This document shows positions 35,494-44,282 of a stretch of 64,000 nucleotides of DNA, piece after piece (the stretch's first letter is position 1; each line of letters begins with the position of its first letter). Both the position numbers and the translations under genes were made by a program. The stretch is from JBCCEJ01 sp039030335 (lineage in GTDB: Bacteria; Pseudomonadota; Gammaproteobacteria; HK1), in contig JBCCEJ010000025.1 in NCBI GenBank assembly GCA_039030335.1, positions 1 through 64,000 of the forward strand, in the 5' to 3' direction. The notes under the pieces were generated by a model, which saw only the letters and a program-made list of their open reading frames with translations, did not search any database and was not told the origin of the DNA.

Positions 35494-36791
35494 CCGCGGA
35501 CATAAACCGCCCGCACATGGCGCTCATCCGATAGTGCCGTCAGCGCAAACAGAATATCCAGCGGATCGTCCGAGTCGCGCGTTCTGAGCGCGGTCAGCTC
35601 GGTAGCCTCGGGATCGAGCACGACGACATCGGCGTCTTTGCCGGGGTCGAAACTACCGACACGCGACTCGAGTTCCAGCGACCGGGCACCTGCCTGAGTC
35701 ACCATGTAGAGCATGCACTCGGGCGTCAGCAGATGCTGACCAAGCCGGGCGGCCTTGTAGGCGTCACCGAGTGTGCGCAACAGGTTGAAGCCCGTGCCGG
35801 CCCCCACGTCCGAACCGAGCGCGACTTTCTGACGCCAGGCGTACGCTGTCGTCAGATCGAATATGCCGCTGCCAAGAAACGCGTTCGATGACGGGCAAAA
35901 CGCGAGCGTGCACCCGTGGCTGTGAAGAACCTGCTGATCGGTGTCGTCGAGATGCAGGCAGTGCCCGAATACGCTCCGCGTACCGAGCAGACCGGCATTG
36001 GCGTACACGTCCAGGTAGCTGCGGGCTTCGGGAAACAGCTGCGCAACCCACGCGACCTCCGCGCGGTTCTCGGCGAGGTGGGTTTGCAGATGAACACCAT
36101 CGAAATCCGTCAGCAGACGCCCCGCCGCAGCTAGCTGTTCCGGCGTTGAGGTAGGTGCAAAGCGTGGCGTGACGGCGTAGCGGAAACGCTCCTTGCCATG
36201 CCAGCGCTCGATGAGACGAGCCGATTCTTCGTAGGCGCTTTCGGGCGTGTCGCGGAGCGCCTCGGGGCAATTGCGATCCATCAGCACCTTGCCCGCCACC
36301 AGCTGCAGCCCGACCGGCGTGGCCGCTTCGAACAGTGCATCCACGGAGTGCGCGTGCACCGTTCCGTAGACCATCGCGGTAGTCGTGCCGTTAAGCAGCA
36401 GTTGCCGTACGAACGCTTCAGCCATGCGTCGCGCATAGTCTTCGTCAGCAAACGCCGCCTCGGCCGGGAAGGTGTATCTGGTCAGCCAGTCGAGCAGCTG
36501 CTCGCCGTAAGCCCCGATCATCGCGATTTGGGGGTAGTGCGTGTGCACATCGACGAAGCCCGGCAATAGCAGGCAACCGCGATAATCCACGATCGACGCA
36601 TCCGCACTGACGTGCGCTTCACGCCGGGCGTAGCTGCAAGTCCCCGCCACGCTGGCGCCGTCCAACAGGACCAGCCCGTCTTCGATCACTTCAACGACCG
36701 GGTTGGCCGGGTCCGGCACCTGGCCAGCCGGCAAATCGGGGCAGTGCAACACCGCGCCGCGCAGCGCCCGCAATGCCGGTTCGGGGTGCAT
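35472..36791 (-). CDS. guaD: Guanine deaminase
   Basis: This 439-aa amidohydrolase converts guanine to xanthine. The zinc site is visible as PGFVDVHTHYPQ (His83, His85), the His in HLAENRAEV, FGHCLHLDDTD and the Asp in ALGSDVGAGTGFN. The length matches bacterial GuaD. The frame continues upstream to 37010, but the ATG at 36791 lies two bases after the puuD stop (TGA-CG-ATG) and begins the conserved protein. It is the last gene of the xdhABC-puuD-guaD operon on the minus strand and supplies xanthine to XdhAB. Confidence 0.94.
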   Translation of the reverse strand: MHPEPALRALRGAVLHCPDLPAGQVPDPANPVVEVIEDGLVLLDGASVAGTCSYARREAHVSADASIVDYRGCLLLPGFVDVHTHYPQIAMIGAYGEQLLDWLTRYTFPAEAAFADEDYARRMAEAFVRQLLLNGTTTAMVYGTVHAHSVDALFEAATPVGLQLVAGKVLMDRNCPEALRDTPESAYEESARLIERWHGKERFRYAVTPRFAPTSTPEQLAAAGRLLTDFDGVHLQTHLAENRAEVAWVAQLFPEARSYLDVYANAGLLGTRSVFGHCLHLDDTDQQVLHSHGCTLAFCPSSNAFLGSGIFDLTTAYAWRQKVALGSDVGAGTGFNLLRTLGDAYKAARLGQHLLTPECMLYMVTQAGARSLELESRVGSFDPGKDADVVVLDPEATELTALRTRDSDDPLDILFALTALSDERHVRAVYVRGQQVARL

Positions 36792-36793
36792 CG

Positions 36794-37972
36794 TCAGTTC
36801 CGACCAGCGCCTGAGCGCACCCACGCGCCGAGAAGCTCGCGTTCCGCGTCCGTCATCCCGGTAACGTTGCCAAGCGGCATCGCGCGGCTTAGCACAGCCT
36901 GCGACTGAATGGCGGCCGCCTGCTCGACGATCGCGTCTGGCGAATCGAGCACAACGCCTTTTCCTGGCACGGGCATCATCGTCGGCTTCACGGCGTGGCA
37001 GGCGACGCACCGGTCGTTGATGATGATTTCGACCTCGCTGAACGCGACCTGCTGGCCATCATTTTGCACCGGCGGATTGGTCAGCACCGCAACGCCGATA
37101 AAACCGCCGATGCCCATCGCCAGCCACCACATCGTGCGCGCATCGCCAAGCGCCCAACGGACGTTGAAGAAATGGCGGATGAACACCGAACAGACGAACA
37201 GTCCGATCAGGACGAGCCAGTTCGCGCTGTGTCCATAGGTCATCGGATAGTGCGCGCTGATCATGATGAACAGCACCGGCAGCGTCAGGTAATTGTTGTG
37301 CAGCGAACGTAACCCGGCGCTGACCGCAAACTTCGGGTCCGGGTCCTCCCCCGCGAGCGTTGCGCGAACCAGCTCGCGCTGTGACGGCATGATCACGTGG
37401 GCGACGTTCGCGACCATGATGGTGCCGAGCAATGCACCGATGTGCATGTACGCGCCGCGGCCGCTGAACACCTGCGTCAGTCCAAACGCCAGCAAACCCA
37501 GCAGCACACACCCGATCACACTCAGCAAACCGGGCGCACGATAGGCGAGCGGCGAACGCCACGACGCGTCGTAAACCCCGGTGCCGATAAACAGCGTTGC
37601 GAGCCCGATAGCGACCGCCTGCCAGTGCTCCAGGTCGGCAACCGACGGGTCGATCAGATAACGGTCGGCCTGGACGTAGTACATCAGGACCAGCAGTGCG
37701 AAGCCGCTCAGCCAAGTCCAATAGGCTTCCCATTTGAACCAGTGCAACGGCTCTGGCAGCGAGCCGGGTGCCATGTTGCGTTTTTGCACGCGGAAGAAGC
37801 CACCGGCATGGATTGCCCAGAGCTCTCCCTGAACCTGCGGATCCGGTTCCTCCGGTTGCGTCAGGCGGTTCAAAAGCCAGTTGAAGTAAAACGACGCGCC
37901 GATCCAGGCTACGCCGACAATGATGTGCAGCCACCGCAGTCCGAGATTCAGCCAGTCGAGGTAGATATCCAA
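36794..37972 (-). CDS. puuD: Membrane-bound urate oxidase/hydroxylase with cytochrome c domain
   Basis: This 392-aa protein oxidises urate to 5-hydroxyisourate and is thought to pass electrons to the respiratory chain. Residues 1 to about 305 form the membrane domain with about eight helices: LRWLHIIVGVAWIGASFYFN, FFRVQKRNMAPGSLP, then HIGALLGTIMVANVAHVIMP. A single c-type haem domain follows with CVACHAVKP (CxxCH) and the likely Met ligand near SRAMPLGNVTGM. It lies between xdhC (12-base gap) and guaD (2-base gap), giving a complete guanine-to-hydroxyisourate route. Confidence 0.95.
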   Translation of the reverse strand: MDIYLDWLNLGLRWLHIIVGVAWIGASFYFNWLLNRLTQPEEPDPQVQGELWAIHAGGFFRVQKRNMAPGSLPEPLHWFKWEAYWTWLSGFALLVLMYYVQADRYLIDPSVADLEHWQAVAIGLATLFIGTGVYDASWRSPLAYRAPGLLSVIGCVLLGLLAFGLTQVFSGRGAYMHIGALLGTIMVANVAHVIMPSQRELVRATLAGEDPDPKFAVSAGLRSLHNNYLTLPVLFIMISAHYPMTYGHSANWLVLIGLFVCSVFIRHFFNVRWALGDARTMWWLAMGIGGFIGVAVLTNPPVQNDGQQVAFSEVEIIINDRCVACHAVKPTMMPVPGKGVVLDSPDAIVEQAAAIQSQAVLSRAMPLGNVTGMTDAERELLGAWVRSGAGRN

Positions 37973-37984
37973 GTTGGTCGCGTC

Positions 37985-39034
37985 TCAGCCAGGTTCCTGA
38001 TGTGCCGGTTCCGACACGGGCCGGGCGGCGGCGCGGCGCGCACGCACGGCCAGCAGCTCGCGCGCCAGGCCGACCGCGATGACCCCCGGGTCTTTGTGCA
38101 GTTCGCCCACTTCCTCGAGACCGGCGATCGGGCACTGCAGGCGCTCGATGGCGGCTGCTTCGAGCTCCCAGTTGCGGAATCGTTTCTCGAAACTCAGGCG
38201 TTTCGCCGTCGACCCGATGAGCCCCGCATAGGCGAAGTCGTTGCGCTCGAGAATATTGCCGCAGACCTCCGCGTCCAGGGCGTGACTGTGGGTCATGACG
38301 CAGAAATAGGCGCCGGCTGGCGCGTTCCAGACTTCGAGTTCGGGGGCTTTGGCGAGCCGCAGTTCCACGTTGCCAGCGCCGAACGACAACAGCATATCGG
38401 GGCGCTCATCCACCCACACCACTTTCGCGGGCAACGTCGCGAGGACGCGTGCAACCCGGCTCCCAACATGACCGGCACCAAACAGCCAGATGTTGAAATC
38501 CTGCGGGCGCCGCGGCTCCAGAAAGAACTCGTGCTCACCGTCGGCGAGCCAGGTTGGGCTGGCGAGACCGCCGGCGAGCCGCGCGCGCGCTTCGCGCACG
38601 ACGGTCTCCGGGACCTCCAGGCCGCCTACGGCCCGGCTGGCGCTCACCAGGAGCCTGCCCTGATCGCCGGCTCTGCCTATCGCCATCGCGGGCTCAGCCG
38701 GGTCTTCGCACTGTGAGAGCAGGTCACGCCAGTCGCCGCCGCGTTCAAACCAGAGCGTCGCCTGCCCACCACAGCACTGGCCGAGGCGCGCGCCCAGCAC
38801 AAAATGGTCGCTGGCGGGCACCGCAGCTGGATCGTTCAGCAGCCGGCGGGCTGCGTGCACGGCCTGAAATTCGAGTTCACCACCGCCGATGGTGCCGACG
38901 ATGCGGCTGGGTGTGACGGCGATGTTGGCGCCGAGTTCGCGGGGCGTCGAACCGCGCGTACGCACCAGCGTCACGAGTACCCACGGCTCGCCCGCATCTT
39001 GCACGATTTGCAAATCGGTCAACGTCAGGGACAT
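37985..39034 (-). CDS. xdhC: Xanthine dehydrogenase accessory protein
   Basis: This 349-aa protein is of the XdhC/CoxI family. It holds and sulfurates the molybdenum cofactor before its insertion into xanthine dehydrogenase. The N-terminal CoxI part has LVTLVRTRGSTPRELGANIA and GTIGGGELEFQAV. The C-terminal Rossmann part has NIWLFGAGHVGSRVARVL and YFCVMTHSHALDAEV. Its ATG shares a base with the stop of xdhB (TGATG), so translation is coupled. The last ~20 residues are a charged extension. Confidence 0.95.
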   Translation of the reverse strand: MSLTLTDLQIVQDAGEPWVLVTLVRTRGSTPRELGANIAVTPSRIVGTIGGGELEFQAVHAARRLLNDPAAVPASDHFVLGARLGQCCGGQATLWFERGGDWRDLLSQCEDPAEPAMAIGRAGDQGRLLVSASRAVGGLEVPETVVREARARLAGGLASPTWLADGEHEFFLEPRRPQDFNIWLFGAGHVGSRVARVLATLPAKVVWVDERPDMLLSFGAGNVELRLAKAPELEVWNAPAGAYFCVMTHSHALDAEVCGNILERNDFAYAGLIGSTAKRLSFEKRFRNWELEAAAIERLQCPIAGLEEVGELHKDPGVIAVGLARELLAVRARRAAARPVSEPAHQEPG

Positions 39035-41385
39035 CAGCTGTCGTCCACGGTGCGCTGCGCGCGCAAATCGGTTACTGCGAGCAGGATTGCCTCGGGCGTA
39101 GCCGGTGCGTTCAGAGCGGGCCGTACACGGTGTTCGGCGACGCTGGCTACGGCGTCCTTGAGCGCCAGAAACACGGAATTCGCGAGCATCAGGGGCGGCT
39201 CGCCAACCGCCTTCGAACGAAACACCGTGTCTTCCCGGTTGGGCGTACTTTGCATCAGGTCAACTCGCCATTCGCGAGGCCAGTCACTACATGCGGGGAT
39301 TTTGTAGGTGGACGGCGCCGTAGTCAGCAGCTCGCCGCTGTCCGCGTACACCAGTTCTTCGCAGGTCAACCAACCGACGCCCTGCAGGAAACCGCCCTCG
39401 ATCTGCCCGCGGTCGATCGCTTCGTTCAACGACTCGCCGCAATCGTGCAGGATATCGACACGGCGGATCAGATGCTCGCCCGTAAGCGTATCGATCTCGA
39501 CTTCGCTCACCGCCGCGCCGTAAGCGAAGTAATAGAACGGCCGACCGCTCCAGGTGCGCCGGTCGTAGCCGATCTTCGGCGTCTTGTAAAAACCGGTTGC
39601 CGAGAGCTGCACGCGGTTCATATAGGCTTCGTGAATCAGGTCCGGAAACGGCACGGTGCGGTTTCCGACCTGCACTTCGCCTGGCATGAAACGGATCTGC
39701 TCACGAGGCACGTCATAGTGTTCGGCGGCGAAGTCGGTCAGGCGTTCGCGCAAGGTCCGCGCTGCTGCTTGCGCGGCCTTTCCATTCAGATCGGTGCCGG
39801 ACGACGCCGCCGTCGCGGACGCGTTTGGCACTTTGCCCGTGTCGGTCGCGGTGGCGCGCACGCAACCGACATCTATCTGTAGCTCCTCGGCGACGATCTG
39901 CGCGATCTTCGTGAACAGTCCCTGGCCCATCTCGGTGCCGCCGTGGTTCAGATGCACGCTACCGTCGTGGTAGAGATGTACCAGCGCGCCAGCCTGATTC
40001 AGATGCGTCGCGGTGAACGAGATGCCGAACTTGACGGGGGTCAGCGCAATCCCGCGCTTGAACACCTCGCTCCCGGCATTGAACCTGGCAATGTCCTGGC
40101 GGCGCTGATGATAGTCAGACGTAGCGACCAGTTCGTCGAGCAACTCCGGCAGGATGTTGTCTTCGACGGTCATACCGTACGGCGTGACGTTGCGGCCGGC
40201 TCCGCCGTAGAGATTCGCCCGCCGGACGCTCAGCGGATCTTTGCCGAGCGCCTGCGCGATAGCATCCATCACCTCTTCGATGACGAGCATGCCCTGCGGC
40301 CCGCCAAATCCGCGGAATGCGGTGTTCGACACCGTGTGGGTCTTCAGGCGCTCCGACGTGATCGCAACGTGCGGCAGGAAATACGCATTGTCACTGTGGA
40401 ACATCGCCCTATCGTTGATCGCGCCGGACAGATCGGCTGACCGACCGCACCGCGACGCGAGGTTTACGCGATAGCCCTCAATGGTGCCGGCTGCATCAAA
40501 TCCGACCTGGTAGCGGGCCACGAAGTCGTGGCGCTTGCCAGTCACCCGCATGTCATCGTCCCGATCCATCCGCAGCTTTACCGGGCGCCCGGTGGCCTCG
40601 GCCAGCAGTGCCGCAACGCAGGCGAAGAGCGCGGGCTGCGATTCCTTGCCACCGAATGCCCCGCCCATCCGGCGGCATTCGACGACGATATCGGTCATGC
40701 GCTCACGCCCCAGACAGCGTGCGACCGCGGCCTGCACCTCCATCGGAAACTGCGTGGAGCTGTATATGTGCATACCCCCATCGTCGAGCGGTATCGCCAG
40801 CGCGATCTGTCCTTCGAGATAGAACTGCTCCTGACCACCGATCACGAATTCACCATCGAGCTGATGGCACGCCGACCCGATCGCGGTGTCGGGATCGCCG
40901 CGCGTCATCTGCTCGGTCGGTAACAGGAACTGCCCGGCCGCGAGTGCGCTATTCACGGTGATGGCCGCCGGCCGGTCGCGGTAGATCGCCTCGACCCGGC
41001 GCACGGCCTGACGCGCCGCGCGCACCGTGTCGGCAGCGACCGCAAACAACGACTGACCCACGTGTTCGACGACACCTTCGGCAAAGATCGGATCGTCCGC
41101 GACGATCGGCCCGCAGTTGTTATCGCCGACGATATCAGCAGCCGTCAGAACGCAACGCACGCCGTCGCTATGCCGTACCGGGTTCAGATCGAGAGAAACG
41201 ATCTCGGCATGCGCGCGCTCGCTCAGACCGAGCGCCGCATGCAGCGTGCCGTTTGGCTCGGGCAGGTCGTCGGTGTACCACGCGGCACCGCGCACATGTT
41301 GTCCGGCACTTTCATGCGGCAGCGATTCGCGCACGCCGCCCTGAATGCGGCGCTGAGTGTGAGTATCATCCGTGTCACCGTGCAT
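39034..41385 (-). CDS. xdhB: Xanthine dehydrogenase, molybdenum-binding subunit
   Basis: This 783-aa catalytic large subunit oxidises hypoxanthine and xanthine to urate. Family motifs are GGQEQFYLEGQ for pterin contact, RRMGGAFGGKESQ, FRGFGGPQGMLV with the Arg near the substrate, GTEMGQGLFTKIAQIV, and KAVGEPPLML with the catalytic Glu near residue 730. The length matches two-subunit bacterial XDHs. The ATG at 41385 lies 11 bases inside the end of xdhA, and the stop overlaps the xdhC start. No residues essential for XDH appear to be missing. Confidence 0.96.
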   Translation of the reverse strand: MHGDTDDTHTQRRIQGGVRESLPHESAGQHVRGAAWYTDDLPEPNGTLHAALGLSERAHAEIVSLDLNPVRHSDGVRCVLTAADIVGDNNCGPIVADDPIFAEGVVEHVGQSLFAVAADTVRAARQAVRRVEAIYRDRPAAITVNSALAAGQFLLPTEQMTRGDPDTAIGSACHQLDGEFVIGGQEQFYLEGQIALAIPLDDGGMHIYSSTQFPMEVQAAVARCLGRERMTDIVVECRRMGGAFGGKESQPALFACVAALLAEATGRPVKLRMDRDDDMRVTGKRHDFVARYQVGFDAAGTIEGYRVNLASRCGRSADLSGAINDRAMFHSDNAYFLPHVAITSERLKTHTVSNTAFRGFGGPQGMLVIEEVMDAIAQALGKDPLSVRRANLYGGAGRNVTPYGMTVEDNILPELLDELVATSDYHQRRQDIARFNAGSEVFKRGIALTPVKFGISFTATHLNQAGALVHLYHDGSVHLNHGGTEMGQGLFTKIAQIVAEELQIDVGCVRATATDTGKVPNASATAASSGTDLNGKAAQAAARTLRERLTDFAAEHYDVPREQIRFMPGEVQVGNRTVPFPDLIHEAYMNRVQLSATGFYKTPKIGYDRRTWSGRPFYYFAYGAAVSEVEIDTLTGEHLIRRVDILHDCGESLNEAIDRGQIEGGFLQGVGWLTCEELVYADSGELLTTAPSTYKIPACSDWPREWRVDLMQSTPNREDTVFRSKAVGEPPLMLANSVFLALKDAVASVAEHRVRPALNAPATPEAILLAVTDLRAQRTVDDS

Positions 41386-42907
41386 GGCGATACAGATCTA
41401 CGCGCGGCTCGCCCCGCAGTTCCATGAACAGGCGGTCGAGCAGATTGGCCGCAGTGAGCGCGCGGTAGCGCGCACTGGCGCGCTGGTCGCTCAATGGTGT
41501 GAAGGAAGTCGCGATCGTATCGCGGGCCGGCCCGGGCACGGCGTCGAACACTGACACGCCCTCGAGCGCGCGCTCGCAGGTTGGTACGCGCGCCGGCGTC
41601 GCCGCCATGCCTCCATACGCAACACGTGCGCTGACGATCTTCGCTTGCTCCAGCCTTACCCAGAACGCGCCGCACACCGCCGAGATATCCTGATCCGGGC
41701 GCTTCGTCAGCTTGTAGATCGCGAGGCGTTCGCCGTGCGTCGCACGCGGGATAAGTACGCTGACGATGAGTTCGTCGGGGCGCAGCACGCTCTGGCGGTA
41801 ACCGGTATAAAAGTCCGCAAGCGCCACGGTTCGCGTGCCGGAAACGGACGCCAGTTCGACCGTCGCATCGAGCGCGAGCAGTGCCGGCATCGAGTCGCCG
41901 ATGGGCGAACCGTTGGCGATGTTGCCGCCCAGGGTGGCGGCGTGACGGATGGGTGGCGACGCAAACCGCCGCAAGAGTTCATCGAGCGCCGGCCATTCGC
42001 CGGCGATCGCCAGTTGCAGGTCGGCGATCGGAACAGCAGCGCCCACATGCCAGACGTCGGAGGTCGGTTCGAGACGTTTGAGTTCGGACACGCGGGCGAC
42101 GCTGAGAACAGCCGCCAGGTCGGTAAGGGATTTGGTGATCTGTAATCCCACGTCGGTGCCACCGGCGACAACCGTCGCATCGGGTCGAGCGGCGCGCATC
42201 TGCAATGCTTCCGCCAGCGTGCGCGGCAGCCCGAGCCAGGTCCCGTCGCCGGCAATGGACGACTGGGAGGACGCATCGAGCGCAGTCAGCCGATCGGCTA
42301 CCACGCCGTCCTGCTCCGTGCCGCCAGCCCGCGCGAGGCGCGTCTGAGCCGCCGCCGGCAGCGCGTCACCCAGGGCGTGCATGGCCAGACCCGCCTCCAG
42401 GATTGGCCGATAGCCGGTGCATCGACACAGATTGCCAGCCAGACAGTCGTCGATGTCACGCCGCACGGGCGTCCCCGTCTGCGCCTTGTAGAGCGAGAAT
42501 AGCGACATGACGATGCCGGGCGTGCAAAAGCCGCACTGCGAGGCGTGATGTTCCACCATCGCCTGCTGCACCGGGTGTAACGGACCACGGCGGCGGGCCA
42601 GACTTTCGACGGTAAGCAACTCACGGCCATCGAGGCCCGCGAGCAGCTGAATGCAGGCGTTGACCGGCCGGTATCGGAGCCGCCCCGCGCACTTCCCGTC
42701 GCCCGGAGAGGCTGCCACCGGCTCGACCACGACCACCGTGCAGGCACCGCAGTCACCTTCCGCGCAGCCCTCCTTGGTGCCGCGTCGCAACAGTTGCTCG
42801 CGCAAATACTGGAGCACCGTCGTGTCCGGGCCCATTGCGCCATGCCGGCCGGACAGGTCGACGACGTGAGTCTCATCGTCCAGCAGGAATTGAATGCAGC
42901 CGCTCAT
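41375..42907 (-). CDS. xdhA: Xanthine dehydrogenase, iron-sulfur/FAD subunit
   Basis: This 510-aa small subunit carries two [2Fe-2S] clusters and FAD. The first cluster is in KEGCAEGDCGACTVVVVEP, and the second uses SQCGFCTPGIVMS and GNLCRCTGYRPI (residues 1-170). The FAD domain (about 205-380) has VVAGGTDVGLQITK and HAATLGGNIANGSPIGDS, then a CO-dehydrogenase-like C-terminal domain. It is the first gene of the xdhABC-puuD-guaD operon. Its promoter should lie in the 94 bases between it and hiuH, unless hiuH, upstream on the same strand, is co-transcribed with it. Confidence 0.96.
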   Translation of the reverse strand: MSGCIQFLLDDETHVVDLSGRHGAMGPDTTVLQYLREQLLRRGTKEGCAEGDCGACTVVVVEPVAASPGDGKCAGRLRYRPVNACIQLLAGLDGRELLTVESLARRRGPLHPVQQAMVEHHASQCGFCTPGIVMSLFSLYKAQTGTPVRRDIDDCLAGNLCRCTGYRPILEAGLAMHALGDALPAAAQTRLARAGGTEQDGVVADRLTALDASSQSSIAGDGTWLGLPRTLAEALQMRAARPDATVVAGGTDVGLQITKSLTDLAAVLSVARVSELKRLEPTSDVWHVGAAVPIADLQLAIAGEWPALDELLRRFASPPIRHAATLGGNIANGSPIGDSMPALLALDATVELASVSGTRTVALADFYTGYRQSVLRPDELIVSVLIPRATHGERLAIYKLTKRPDQDISAVCGAFWVRLEQAKIVSARVAYGGMAATPARVPTCERALEGVSVFDAVPGPARDTIATSFTPLSDQRASARYRALTAANLLDRLFMELRGEPRVDLYRHAR

Positions 42908-43001
42908 CGGAGATGCCCAGACAGCCGCCGCAATCCGGCAGCGCCGGTACCGTTCCCGTTGGATGCGCCAGTTGTATCAACTGAGAACCGTTCGGGCAGC
43001 A

Positions 43002-43349
43002 TCAACTACCCCGGTAGGTGGAGTAGCTCCACGGTGAGACCAGCAGCGGCACGTGATACTTCTGCCCCGCGCAAAGCCCGACGTTGAGCGTCACGGTATC
43101 GAGGAAGGGCGGCTCGGCCAGCGCCGTGCCCAGCGCGAGAAAATATGCGGCTACGTCGAACTCGAGCGCGTAGCGACCAGTAGCGAAATCAGCCGCTGTG
43201 AGCAACGGCCGGTCGACGCGACCGTCGCCGTTGGTCGTCGTCTCGGTCAGCAATGACCGCTCGTCGTCCACGCGCAACAGTCGCACGGTCATACCCGCCG
43301 CAGGGCAGCCGTTGGCTGTGTCCAGTACGTGTGTGGTCAGTTGCGCCAT
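43002..43349 (-). CDS. hiuH: 5-Hydroxyisourate hydrolase (transthyretin-like)
   Basis: This 115-aa enzyme hydrolyses 5-hydroxyisourate, the PuuD product, to OHCU. It shows the family N-terminus LTTHVLDTANGCPAAGMTVR, the segment PPFLDTVTLNVGL and the diagnostic C-terminal tetrapeptide YRGS, preceded by PWSYST. No periplasmic signal peptide is present from the ATG at 43349. The frame is open upstream to 43478, but only the shorter start fits the family length. It precedes xdhA on the same strand and is divergent from uraD, the next enzyme of the pathway. Confidence 0.95.
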   Translation of the reverse strand: MAQLTTHVLDTANGCPAAGMTVRLLRVDDERSLLTETTTNGDGRVDRPLLTAADFATGRYALEFDVAAYFLALGTALAEPPFLDTVTLNVGLCAGQKYHVPLLVSPWSYSTYRGS

Positions 43350-43671
43350 CGTCTTTGCTCGCGAGGTCCCCAAACGGTTGGCACGCGCCTGGTGGGCCGA
43401 CTGATGGCCGTGTCCCCCTGCGCGTACAACAACCGTCAACGGCGTTCGTGCATGGATGCTGAAACTATAGCCCGGCACGATCGGCTGTGCTCTACAGCGT
43501 ACGGCGAACGTGCGCGGTTACGTCCTCCCGGGTCGCTCAGCAAACACTATCTTGCGGTCAGATCGAATCACTCGCCAGCGCGCCCGCAGAAGGTTGTTTC
43601 GTGCATTACACTGCGCCCACCAGCTGCACGTTGCATTGCGCAGCGCGCCGCGCGCCGTCGCAATTTTCACA
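43350..43671. other. Divergent promoter region between hiuH and uraD
   Basis: These 322 bases separate two divergently read urate-pathway genes and contain no convincing gene. A TATAGT-like hexamer near 43465 on the minus strand is the only promoter-like element I noticed, without a good -35 partner. The arrangement suggests that a shared regulator, perhaps the GlxA-type protein at 34498, could act here. I could not define an operator. Confidence 0.4.
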
Positions 43672-44190
43672 ATGGACCTGAAATCGCTTAACGCAGCGGA
43701 TGCCGAGACGTTCTGCAACGCCCTTGCAGACATCTTCGAACACTCGCCGTGGGTCGCTGAAGCGATACACCACGAACGGCCGTTCCAGAGCGCCAGCGCC
43801 CTGCATCAGGCGATGGTGGCTGCCGTTGCCCGCGCTCCGCAAGGTGCCCAGCTCGCCCTGATCCGTGCCCATCCGGACCTCGCCGGCAAAGCCGCGCTGA
43901 GCGGTGACCTGACAAGAGCCTCCACGGCGGAACAGGCCGGAGCCGGACTGGACACGCTGACGCACGCAGAGCTGACGCGGTTCACCACACTCAACGACAC
44001 GTACCGGAAACGCTTTGGCTTTCCCTTTATCATCGCGGTCAAAGGACTCGACAAGTACGCTATTCTCGATGCGTACGGACCGCGTCTGGAGAACGACCGC
44101 GGCGCGGAAATTCACTTCGCCCTCGCTCAGATTGGGCGCATCGCGGGCTTCCGGCTGGAGGCACTGCTCGGCCACCCTGTGCTCGAGTGA
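43672..44190 (+). CDS. uraD: OHCU decarboxylase
   Basis: This 172-aa enzyme converts 2-oxo-4-hydroxy-4-carboxy-5-ureidoimidazoline to (S)-allantoin. Characteristic segments are FEHSPWVAEAIHHERPF, the catalytic-His region IRAHPDLAGKAA and the helix ending FPFIIAVKGLDKYAIL. The upstream in-frame extension to 43510 lacks conservation; the ATG at 43672 gives a normal family length. With hiuH it yields stereospecific allantoin. No allantoinase follows in this window, so the later ureide steps must be encoded elsewhere or by unrecognised genes. Confidence 0.95.
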   Translation: MDLKSLNAADAETFCNALADIFEHSPWVAEAIHHERPFQSASALHQAMVAAVARAPQGAQLALIRAHPDLAGKAALSGDLTRASTAEQAGAGLDTLTHAELTRFTTLNDTYRKRFGFPFIIAVKGLDKYAILDAYGPRLENDRGAEIHFALAQIGRIAGFRLEALLGHPVLE

Positions 44191-44282
44191 GAACGCGATG
44201 ACCGGCCGCGCCGCTCAGTCGTTCGCAACGCCAGATGCCCTCCAGACTTGCCAATAGAACTTCGGACCTGGAAAGCAGACAG

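Noticed and set aside
37397..38716. 439-aa plus-strand open frame over puuD and xdhC
   Set aside because: It spans two clearly coding minus-strand genes and their gap; composition is typical of a shadow frame.
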